DNA of 5,436 bases from Bacteroidota bacterium (GTDB lineage: Bacteria; Bacteroidota; Bacteroidia; UBA7662; CANHCV01): positions 1-5,436 of the forward strand of contig JAIYBD010000020.1 of assembly GCA_027488715.1 (NCBI GenBank). Direction: 5' to 3'. Position 1 is the stretch's first letter. Every line of letters starts with the position of its first letter. Below, piece by piece: positions 1 to 5,436 of the stretch. The position numbers and the translations under genes are program-made. The notes under the pieces are model-generated. The model was not told the origin of the DNA. It did not search any database and was given only the letters and a program-made list of their open reading frames with translations.

Positions 1-1332
1 ACCAATCGCTACGAAACCTCCATGGGTGTAAAGTTGGCCATCGAAAAAGTAAATCCAACGATTGTAAAATTGCGCGACATCCGCCTTTCCAACTGGAAAA
101 AACAAATGGATGCAAACGTAGATCACCGTTTGAAGCTTTCTTCCATGTACGCGAGCGTGGCAAATTACTGGAAATACTTCATTGGTCAAACCGAACAAAT
201 GCAACGTTTGAAAGTTTATGATTCAAAACTTGCTACCGAGTCGAAATTCCAAGATTGGGCTAACGGTAAAAAAGAATACCAAGCCTTGTTAGCCGATTGG
301 AAAATAGCTTATGGAAACTGGGAAAAATACGCTGTTCACAGCACCTACATGAATGAAGGCATCATGGCCTCTACATCTTGGGCTCGTTTTCCTTTGCAAA
401 TGAAAGGACTAAGCGAAGCATTAACCAAGAACGATGCAGAAAGCATTAAAAAAGCAACGGATGGATTAAAGAAAGCGGCTGAAGCGTTAAAAGCGAATGC
501 TTTCCGTGAACCGTCTGACCGTGCCATCCTCGCAGCTATTTTAGTGCAGTTTTACAAAGACATTCCTGCTGATCAACATCCAGCGGTTTTGAAAGAAGTT
601 TTCAAATCAGCCAATAATTTAGAAGTTCAAGCTGAAAAATACGTGAATAAGCTTTACGCAAAATCGATTTTGGTGAATGCAGACAAAGCCATGGCTTTCT
701 TAGCAAAACCGAATGCAAAGACTTTAGAAGCTGATCCTGCTTACAAATTGATCAATGGATTTGTGAGCAATTTCAACGATAATATTTCAAAATACGCGAT
801 GGAATTCAATGCCATCAACGGTACAAATATGCGTTTATTCATCAAAGGAATGATGGAAATGAATCCAAATACCATGTTTTATCCCGATGCGAATTCGACC
901 TTGCGTATTACCTACGGAAACGTTCAGGATTACCAACCTCGCGACGGCGTTACCTACAACATTACCACTAATATCGATGGAGTAGCTGAAAAATATAAAG
1001 CCGGTGACGATGAATTTGATCTTCCCAAAAACTTCTTGGAATTGGTGAAGAAACGCGACTTTGGTCCTTATGCTGAAAACGGAACCATTCCAGTAGCTTT
1101 CATTACCAACAACGATATTACAGGCGGTAACTCTGGTTCTCCTGTCATTAATGGTGATGGTGAGTTGATTGGTTTAGCTTTCGACGGAAACTGGGAAGCC
1201 ATGAGTGGCGATATCGTTTTTGATAAAAAGTACAAGCGTACAATTTGTGTGGATGCGCGTTACGTATTGTGGTGCATCGAGAAACTCGGTAACGCACCGC
1301 ACATCGTAAAGGAATTGGATGTTCGCAAATAA
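1..1332 (+). CDS. S46 family dipeptidyl-peptidase, DPP7-like (5' partial)
   Basis: This is the C-terminal 443 residues of a family S46 serine exopeptidase, an enzyme that removes dipeptides from the N-terminus of peptides in the periplasm of Bacteroidota that feed on protein. The frame is open from base 1 and begins with TNRYETS, a typical S46 motif, so the ATG at 22 is internal. Family members are about 700 residues, so roughly the first 260, including the signal peptide and the catalytic His and Asp, lie outside the window. The nucleophile is the first Ser of GGNSGSPV (visible residue 378, codon 1132-1134). Eighteen residues later, in AFDGNWEAMSGD, is Gly (codon 1186-1188). This position is Arg in DPP11, which cuts after Asp/Glu, and Gly in DPP7, which prefers hydrophobic P1 residues, so DPP7-like specificity is inferred. 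The helical central part (about residues 20-260) fits the helical domain of the family. The C-terminus, DARYVLWCIEKLGNAPHIVKEL, is also typical. The gene ends 14 bases before a strong terminator. Family assignment is secure; substrate preference is less so. Confidence 0.95.
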   Translation, partial: TNRYETSMGVKLAIEKVNPTIVKLRDIRLSNWKKQMDANVDHRLKLSSMYASVANYWKYFIGQTEQMQRLKVYDSKLATESKFQDWANGKKEYQALLADWKIAYGNWEKYAVHSTYMNEGIMASTSWARFPLQMKGLSEALTKNDAESIKKATDGLKKAAEALKANAFREPSDRAILAAILVQFYKDIPADQHPAVLKEVFKSANNLEVQAEKYVNKLYAKSILVNADKAMAFLAKPNAKTLEADPAYKLINGFVSNFNDNISKYAMEFNAINGTNMRLFIKGMMEMNPNTMFYPDANSTLRITYGNVQDYQPRDGVTYNITTNIDGVAEKYKAGDDEFDLPKNFLELVKKRDFGPYAENGTIPVAFITNNDITGGNSGSPVINGDGELIGLAFDGNWEAMSGDIVFDKKYKRTICVDARYVLWCIEKLGNAPHIVKELDVRK

Positions 1333-1346
1333 CCGATAATTAAATC

Positions 1347-1386
1347 AAAAAAAATCCCCCTCGCTGATGCGAGGGGGATTTTTTTT
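1347..1386. terminator. Bidirectional intrinsic terminator
   Basis: A perfect inverted repeat has 18-base arms at 1347-1364 and 1369-1386 around the loop TGAT (1365-1368). The GC-rich core is TCCCCCTCGC against GCGAGGGGGA. Eight A precede the core and eight T follow it, so the RNA from either strand forms a stable hairpin followed by a U tract. It lies between the ends of two converging genes and can terminate both. Its right end overlaps the stop codon of the minus-strand gene by two bases. Confidence 0.95.
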
Positions 1387-2080
1387 ACCTACCCTCTTCA
1401 AACTGAAGGTAGCAGCCTTTGAGCAGTGCCACCAATTCATAATCGGTGGCGGTTTTCAGGAAATTTTCTTGAATAGGACATCGGTCTAAATACGCATCAA
1501 ATTGCTGATCGGGCAGGAAAAACAATCCTTCCTCCACATACAACCTCAACAATTCTTTGAGAAGTTTACGAGTACGATCCTGGTTTTCCAATTCCATGAT
1601 TTCCCGTTTCTGACGTTCTCGCTTGCTAAAAACATAGTAGAGGAAACTAATGGGATTTTCAATGGGATTGATCAACTTTGCAGCAGGCGATTTGACGACC
1701 CCTAACGTTTGCATTTCTTTGCGGATATCCTCCACGGGTCGTCGTGGAATATAAACCGGTTTTAGGGTGTAGGCCAACGGAGATAGTTTCAAAACCACCT
1801 GATAATTCAACTTCATCACGCTGTCTTTAAACGAAATAACCTCACGTTGAAATCCACTACAACTTACAAATAAATCTTCGTTTTTTTCGAGTTGAATGGA
1901 GAATCTACCGAACGCATCGGCAATGGTAAAGCGCCCATTGGTTTTGTTTACGATATACACCTGAGAACCTGTAATGGGCGTACCTTGTGGACTTTTTATC
2001 CGCCCATCAACCTGAATGGTCTGCGCATCTAAAGCTAAGGAAACAACAAAAAACAAAAAGAGGAAAAGAGAATATCGCAT
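1385..2080 (-). CDS. Exported carboxypeptidase-like regulatory domain protein
   Basis: A 231-residue protein with an N-terminal signal peptide (residues 1-19, MRY then a Leu/Phe-rich core, probable cleavage LALDA|QT). Residues about 22-98 resemble the carboxypeptidase regulatory-like beta-sandwich (CarboxypepD_reg-like), seen in VDGRIKSPQGTPITGSQVYI, then DAFGRFSI and VSCSGFQ. This fold is common at the start of outer-membrane proteins in Bacteroidota, but no TonB-dependent receptor plug or barrel follows. Instead residues about 115-231 are mostly helical and charged, with the segment NPISFLYYVFSKRERQKREI, as in a family of short flavobacterial exported proteins of unknown role. No catalytic residues are recognised. 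ATG at 2080 is chosen because it directly precedes the signal peptide. A TTG at 2089 would add only three residues and lies inside the likely promoter box. The gene is transcribed divergently from the TPR gene, and its stop codon (1385-1387) touches the shared terminator. Existence and export are well supported; function is unknown. Confidence 0.85.
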   Translation of the reverse strand: MRYSLFLFLFFVVSLALDAQTIQVDGRIKSPQGTPITGSQVYIVNKTNGRFTIADAFGRFSIQLEKNEDLFVSCSGFQREVISFKDSVMKLNYQVVLKLSPLAYTLKPVYIPRRPVEDIRKEMQTLGVVKSPAAKLINPIENPISFLYYVFSKRERQKREIMELENQDRTRKLLKELLRLYVEEGLFFLPDQQFDAYLDRCPIQENFLKTATDYELVALLKGCYLQFEEGR

Positions 2081-2086
2081 CAAAGG

Positions 2087-2094
2087 CAAACTTA
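2087..2094 (-). promoter_or_regulatory. Candidate -7 box for the minus-strand exported protein gene
   Basis: On the minus strand this reads TAAGTTTG, a full match to the Bacteroidota -7 consensus TAnnTTTG. Only six bases separate it from the ATG at 2080, so transcription would begin at or next to the start codon, giving a leaderless or nearly leaderless mRNA. No good -33 element (TTG/TTTG) is visible about 19 bases upstream, which lowers confidence. Confidence 0.4.
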
Positions 2095-2105
2095 CATGAT
2101 TTTTT

Positions 2106-2136
2106 TTCGTTCTTGGCTTCAGAATCTTTATTTTTA
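2106..2136 (+). promoter_or_regulatory. Candidate promoter of the TPR/DUF4286 operon
   Basis: TATTTTTA at 2129-2136 matches seven of eight positions of the Bacteroidota -7 consensus TAnnTTTG. TTCG at 2106-2109, 19 bases upstream, resembles the -33 element TTTG. The same TTCG-N19-TA arrangement is seen before guaB in this window. The box ends four bases before the ATG at 2141, so the mRNA would have almost no leader. The region is AT-rich, so chance matches are possible. Confidence 0.35.
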
Positions 2137-2140
2137 CAAC

Positions 2141-4012
2141 ATGACCATCTGTTTTCGACTTGGGTTGCTTTTAGGTTTTCTTTTCAACTCATTTTTCCTC
2201 TTTTCACAAACTCCTGAAGAAAAGTTCAAGGTGGCAAAAGCCTATTTTGAGGCCAAAGAATTGGATAAAGCTGAATTAGCCTTTGAAAAAAAAAAAAAAA
2301 AAGATCCCGGAAATTCAACGCTCTATTCCTACCTTTTTCAAATTCAACTTAGCTTATCCCATTACGAACAGGCGGAAAAAACAGCCAAAATCATGGCAAA
2401 AAAGTCGGAATACCCTTCAATGTACTTGATTGATGCAGGATTTGCGGCGAAAAATCAAAAAGATAAAGCAGACAAAGCCCAAAAGTATTTTGAAGATGCT
2501 GTTGGGAAAATGAAAGCCAACCAAAGCCTTATCACCGCCGTGGCCGATCAATTCGAACAACGCAATGAGCTAGAATGGGCCTTAAAAACCTATCGAAGAG
2601 GCCTTCAATTACTGGGAGATGATGTTCAAGTTCGATTTAAAATCGCCGAATACCTAGGAAAATTAGGTCAGAAACAATCCATGATTGACGAGCTCCTTTC
2701 GTTGCTCATTTTTGATGGAACCCGATTGGAATTGGTTGAAAACACGCTTCAAGCTCAAATCACTGAAAAGTCGGATTGGGAGCTTTTTCGAATTTCGATT
2801 TTAAAAGCGTCTCAAAAACATCCCGATCAATTGGCCATTGCTGAGCTTTTCATTTGGTATCAAGTACAACAAAATAATTACGAGCAAGCGCTTCGACTAA
2901 CTCAGGCCTTGGTGAGTCGATACGGAGAAGATGGAAATCGAATTTATGCCCTTTCAAAAGAAGCTGAAGGAGCTCGAAATATTCCAGCGGCCATTCAAAT
3001 ATTAGAAGCCTATTTGGCCATGGGAAAAGGTAGGCCGCTGTACATGCAGGCCCGAATGGATTTACTGGAATTCCGCAAAAACCTCTTGTTATCGCAACCC
3101 AACTCCGATTCTATCGCCCTTCAACTAAAAAAAGATTATCAGAATTTCTTTGATGAATTTGGTGAGAAAATGGGGAATCTACCTCTTCAAAAAGAATACG
3201 CCCGATTTTTGGTTTATCGACTTGACAGTTTGGATTTAGCTATTCAATTGATGGAGAAAGCCCTAGAAACCTCGGGGCTAAATCGACTTCAGCAGGCGGA
3301 AATTAAGTTAGATTTAGGCGATTTCTATTTAATTTCTGGGGATGAGGCCGAAGCTGCCCTCACCTACGGCCAAGTCGACAAAGCATTTAAAGAAGATGCC
3401 ATTGGCCGTGAAGCTAAATTTAGAAATGCTCGATTGAGCTTTTTTCAGGGAGATTTTGAATGGGCACAAGGTCAGTTGGATGTTTTAAAAGCTGCAACCA
3501 CCCAGAAAATTAGCAACGATGCCATTTTCTTAGGAATGCTGATTCAAGATAATTTGGGCATTGATTCGAATTTTGCCGCCATGGAAACTTTTGCCTTGGC
3601 CGATCGATTCGCTTTTCGATTGAAAATCGATTCTGCCTTGTTCTATTTCGGAAAATTAGTATCAGATTTTCCAGGGCATTCCATTACCGACGAAGCTTGG
3701 TTTGCCACTGGAAAAATGTTTGAAAGGGCTTTAAGATTTCGGGAGGCAACCGATTGGTACAAAAAAATTGTTGATGGATTTTCTCAAGAAATTTGGGCCG
3801 ATGATGCTTTATTTCGCTTGGGCATGTTGTATACCTATCCTTTAAATCAACCCGAAGAAGGAAAAAAACACTTTGAAAAATTACTTCTCGAATATCCCAA
3901 TTCCACCTTTGCCGTGGAAGCAAGAAAACACTTCCGACAAATTCGTGGAGACGGACAAGAAAGCCCCGAGCCGCTGGAATTCGTTCCCTTTGATTCGGGT
4001 TGGTCACTTTAA
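2141..4012 (+). CDS. Exported tetratricopeptide (TPR) repeat protein
   Basis: A 623-residue protein with an N-terminal signal peptide (residues 1-22, hydrophobic LGLLLGFLF core, probable cleavage FLFS|QT), so it should act in the periplasm or at the outer membrane. Degenerate TPR helices fill most of the rest. Clear ones are at about 26-58 (KVAKAYFEAKELDKAELAFE, then DPGN), 60-90, 135-160 and 240-292. Toward the C-terminus, about 498-600, the repeats resemble TPR_6/YbgF- or BamD-type units (FGKLVSDFPGHSITDEAWF and HFEKLLLEYPNSTFAVEA). TPRs are protein-binding scaffolds; no enzymatic domain is seen and the partner is unknown. A further in-frame ATG at 2096 would place 15 extra residues before the signal peptide and would start upstream of the likely promoter, so 2141 is preferred. 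A run of 17 A (2286-2302) encodes the end of Glu49 and Lys50-54. It keeps the frame as given, but loss or gain of one base would truncate the protein. DUF4286 follows ten bases downstream, suggesting an operon. Confidence 0.88.
   Translation: MTICFRLGLLLGFLFNSFFLFSQTPEEKFKVAKAYFEAKELDKAELAFEKKKKKDPGNSTLYSYLFQIQLSLSHYEQAEKTAKIMAKKSEYPSMYLIDAGFAAKNQKDKADKAQKYFEDAVGKMKANQSLITAVADQFEQRNELEWALKTYRRGLQLLGDDVQVRFKIAEYLGKLGQKQSMIDELLSLLIFDGTRLELVENTLQAQITEKSDWELFRISILKASQKHPDQLAIAELFIWYQVQQNNYEQALRLTQALVSRYGEDGNRIYALSKEAEGARNIPAAIQILEAYLAMGKGRPLYMQARMDLLEFRKNLLLSQPNSDSIALQLKKDYQNFFDEFGEKMGNLPLQKEYARFLVYRLDSLDLAIQLMEKALETSGLNRLQQAEIKLDLGDFYLISGDEAEAALTYGQVDKAFKEDAIGREAKFRNARLSFFQGDFEWAQGQLDVLKAATTQKISNDAIFLGMLIQDNLGIDSNFAAMETFALADRFAFRLKIDSALFYFGKLVSDFPGHSITDEAWFATGKMFERALRFREATDWYKKIVDGFSQEIWADDALFRLGMLYTYPLNQPEEGKKHFEKLLLEYPNSTFAVEARKHFRQIRGDGQESPEPLEFVPFDSGWSL
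2286..2302 (+). repeat. 17-base poly-A tract inside the TPR gene
   Basis: Seventeen consecutive A lie within codons 49-54 of the TPR gene. With 16 A the reading frame meets TGA at 2427-2429; with 18 A it meets TAG at 2350-2352. Tracts this long are prone to replication or transcription slippage and to sequencing error. The reading frame is intact at the length shown. Confidence 0.97.
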
Positions 4013-4022
4013 AAAATAAATC

Positions 4023-4334
4023 ATGGTTATTTACAACGTTACGGTGAACATTAATGAAGAAATCCAACACGATTGGTTGGAATGGATGAAAACGGTTCAC
4101 ATTCCCGAGGTGATGTCAACCGGCTGCTTCCTTGATTCCCGCATGATGCAACTAACCGAACCGAAGCCGGAAGAAGGACTCACCTTTGCCATCCAGTATC
4201 GATTGAAAGATCGTCAAACCTTGGACCGATACTTCGATAATTTTGCTCCTGCTCTACAAAAAGCCCATACCGAAAGATACCTCGATCAGTTCGTGGCCTT
4301 CCGAACCATTTTGGATTTGGAAATGGAATTTTAA
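4023..4334 (+). CDS. DUF4286 family protein
   Basis: A 103-residue cytoplasmic protein without signal peptide or membrane segment. It begins MVIYNVTVNINEEIQHDWLEWM and continues KTVHIPEVMSTGCF, the pattern of DUF4286, a small family found widely in Bacteroidota. Later parts (FAIQYRLKDRQTLDRYFDNFAPAL and VAFRTILDLEMEF) also match my memory of the family, and the length is usual for it. The biochemical role is unknown. The beta-alpha pattern suggests a small ferredoxin-like (dimeric alpha/beta barrel) fold, which is inference only. The ATG lies ten bases after the stop codon of the TPR gene with no terminator or promoter box between them, so the two are probably co-transcribed. The sequence before the start is A-rich with no Shine-Dalgarno motif, as usual in this phylum. 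Confidence 0.88.
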   Translation: MVIYNVTVNINEEIQHDWLEWMKTVHIPEVMSTGCFLDSRMMQLTEPKPEEGLTFAIQYRLKDRQTLDRYFDNFAPALQKAHTERYLDQFVAFRTILDLEMEF

Positions 4335-4351
4335 ACACACCCATTTTTATC

Positions 4352-4382
4352 TTCGTATTTTGAAGATTAATCTGTAATTTTG
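4352..4382 (+). promoter_or_regulatory. Candidate guaB promoter
   Basis: TAATTTTG at 4375-4382 matches the Bacteroidota -7 consensus TAnnTTTG at every fixed position. TTCG at 4352-4355, 19 bases upstream, resembles the -33 element TTTG. Transcription would start near 4387-4389, leaving a leader of about 30 bases before the guaB ATG. This suggests guaB is transcribed separately from the DUF4286 gene, although no terminator is visible between them and read-through is possible. A six-base-pair inverted repeat (ATCTTC 4349-4354, GAAGAT 4362-4367) overlaps the upstream element; it may be chance. Confidence 0.55.
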
Positions 4383-4385
4383 CCC

Positions 4386-4416
4386 GGCAAATAAGCTCAC
4401 TTAAACGCTGTTTGCC
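4386..4416 (+). promoter_or_regulatory. Possible hairpin in the guaB leader
   Basis: GGCAAA (4386-4391) is complementary to TTTGCC (4411-4416). Inside it, AGC (4394-4396) can pair with GCT (4407-4409), with a small internal loop between the stems. The 3' arm ends directly before the ATG at 4417, and the 5' arm begins about where transcription is predicted to start. Such a stem could limit ribosome access, but it is short and a regulatory role is only inferred. It does not resemble a known purine riboswitch. Confidence 0.35.
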
Positions 4417-5436
4417 ATGTTAGATTTTTCGAAAAAAATCGTTGGAGAAGCCCTCACTTACGACGATGTTCTGTTGATTCCTTCGTATTCTGAAATTCTG
4501 CCAAGAGAGGTTTCTATTCAATCAAAAATTTCCAAAAACATTGTATTAAACGTTCCCATCGTATCAGCAGCAATGGATACGGTTACCGAACACCATCTAG
4601 CCATTGCCATTGCACAAGAGGGCGGATTGGGAATCCTACATAAAAACATGAGCATTACCGCCCAAGCAGAGATGGTTCGAAAAGTTAAAAGAGCAGAAAG
4701 TGGACTTATTGTTGACCCCATTACCTTGAATGAAGATGCCACCGTTGGAGATGCGCATCATCTCATGAATGAGCATTCCATTGGTGGAATACCCATCGTT
4801 ACGAAGGATGGACAATTGGTGGGTATAGTAACCAACCGTGATTTGCGTTTCGAAAAAATTGCATCTCGAAAAATTACGGATGTGATGACCAAAGATCGAT
4901 TGGTCACTGCTCCAGAAGGAACAACTTTGAAAGAAGCTGAAGCCATTCTTCAAGAGTTTAAAATTGAAAAATTATTGGTGACCAATTCTGCAGGTAAACT
5001 GGTTGGATTGATTACATTTAAAGATATTTTAAAGGTTAAAGATCATCCAAATGCCTGCAAAGACTCTATGGGAAGACTTCGTGTTGGCGCCGCTGTAGGC
5101 GTAACCGCTGATATGATGGAACGGTTAGAAGCCTTGGTAAAAGCAGGGGTTGATGTAGTGACCATCGATACTGCCCATGGACATTCCAAAGGGGTGATTG
5201 AAGCGGTGCGAAGAGCAAAATTGGCTTTCCCTCAATTGGATATTATTGCAGGAAATATTGCCACAGGTGCAGCTGCAAAAGCCTTGGCAGAAGCTGGAGC
5301 TGATGCTGTAAAGGTCGGAATTGGTCCTGGATCCATTTGCACAACACGAATCATTGCAGGAGTGGGTGTTCCTCAACTCTCTGCTTTGTTTGAGGTTTCT
5401 GAGGCATTAAAAGGTTCAGGTGTTGCCATCATAGCC
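4417..5436 (+). CDS. guaB: Inosine-5'-monophosphate dehydrogenase (3' partial)
   Basis: IMP dehydrogenase oxidises IMP to XMP with NAD+, the committed and usually rate-limiting step of guanine nucleotide synthesis in the cytoplasm. The first 340 of about 490 residues are present; the frame stays open to the window end. The N-terminal barrel part shows ALTYDDVLLIPSYSEILPR, then PIVSAAMDTVTE and EGGLGILHKNMS. Two CBS domains, which bind regulatory adenine or guanine nucleotides, are inserted at about 97-145 (SIGGIPIVTKDGQLVGIVTNRDL) and 153-205 (KLLVTNSAGKLVGLITFKDI). The barrel resumes with TIDTAHGHS (Asp251, NAD-binding region). KVGIGPGSICTTR holds the catalytic Cys308 (codon 5338-5340), which forms the covalent E-XMP intermediate. 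The mobile flap with the Arg-Tyr pair lies beyond the window. The ATG at 4417 gives the usual N-terminus; no Shine-Dalgarno is seen. It has its own candidate promoter and a leader that can fold up to the start codon. Identification is secure. Confidence 0.98.
   Translation, partial: MLDFSKKIVGEALTYDDVLLIPSYSEILPREVSIQSKISKNIVLNVPIVSAAMDTVTEHHLAIAIAQEGGLGILHKNMSITAQAEMVRKVKRAESGLIVDPITLNEDATVGDAHHLMNEHSIGGIPIVTKDGQLVGIVTNRDLRFEKIASRKITDVMTKDRLVTAPEGTTLKEAEAILQEFKIEKLLVTNSAGKLVGLITFKDILKVKDHPNACKDSMGRLRVGAAVGVTADMMERLEALVKAGVDVVTIDTAHGHSKGVIEAVRRAKLAFPQLDIIAGNIATGAAAKALAEAGADAVKVGIGPGSICTTRIIAGVGVPQLSALFEVSEALKGSGVAIIA

Noticed and set aside
345..527. Short minus-strand open frame inside the S46 peptidase gene
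   Set aside because: It is antisense to a secure gene; its Ala/Phe-rich composition is explained by the Lys/Ala-rich helices on the other strand.
1502..1705. Plus-strand open frame opposite the minus-strand exported protein
   Set aside because: It lies wholly within the better-supported gene, which has a signal peptide and domain homology.
2096..2140. Upstream in-frame ATG extending the TPR protein by 15 residues
   Set aside because: It would put charged and aromatic residues before a good signal peptide and start within the promoter region; the ATG at 2141 is better.
3684..4100. A 138-codon minus-strand open frame spanning the TPR gene end and the DUF4286 start
   Set aside because: It crosses two well-supported plus-strand genes, and its translation has no recognisable domain or signal.
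4349..4367. Inverted repeat after the DUF4286 gene as an intrinsic terminator
   Set aside because: The stem is only six base pairs, AT-rich and not followed by a T tract, so it does not meet the terminator pattern.
4383..4416. Purine or other riboswitch before guaB
   Set aside because: The predicted leader is about 30 bases, too short for known purine riboswitch aptamers, and no conserved core is visible.
4518..4953. Overlapping minus-strand open frames opposite guaB (also 5125-5376)
   Set aside because: They are antisense to a clearly conserved guaB, overlap each other in different frames, and their Ser/Cys/Asn-rich translations look like no known protein.

Overview
The window looks like ordinary chromosome from a member of the Bacteroidota, most likely Flavobacteriales. 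Three things point there: a family S46 dipeptidyl-peptidase, a secreted carboxypeptidase-like regulatory-domain protein, and a TPR-protein/DUF4286 gene pair. Moderately AT-rich DNA, start codons without Shine-Dalgarno sequences, and TAnnTTTG-type promoter boxes agree. No mobile element, CRISPR array, tRNA or rRNA is visible.

Layout, left to right. (1) 1-1332, plus strand: the C-terminal part of an S46 serine peptidase whose 5' end lies outside the window. It carries the nucleophile serine and a glycine at the main specificity position, so it is DPP7-like rather than DPP11-like. (2) 1347-1386: a perfect 18-bp hairpin flanked by A and T tracts, a bidirectional terminator between converging genes. 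(3) 1385-2080, minus strand: an exported protein with a carboxypeptidase-regulatory-like beta domain and a helical C-terminal region. (4) 2081-2140: a 60-bp divergent promoter region. (5) 2141-4012, plus: a large exported TPR protein with a run of 17 A inside its coding sequence. (6) 4023-4334, plus: a DUF4286 protein, probably co-transcribed with the TPR gene. (7) 4335-4416: an intergenic promoter and leader with a hairpin that ends at the next start codon. (8) 4417-5436, plus: guaB, IMP dehydrogenase, cut by the window end after its catalytic cysteine.

The genes do not form one pathway. The peptidase and the two exported proteins concern the cell envelope or periplasm, while guaB is cytoplasmic purine metabolism with its own promoter. 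I do not see convincing evidence of an undescribed system. The most notable feature is the A17 tract in the TPR gene: a change of one base either way would truncate the protein early, and its five lysines replace positions that are normally hydrophobic in a TPR helix.
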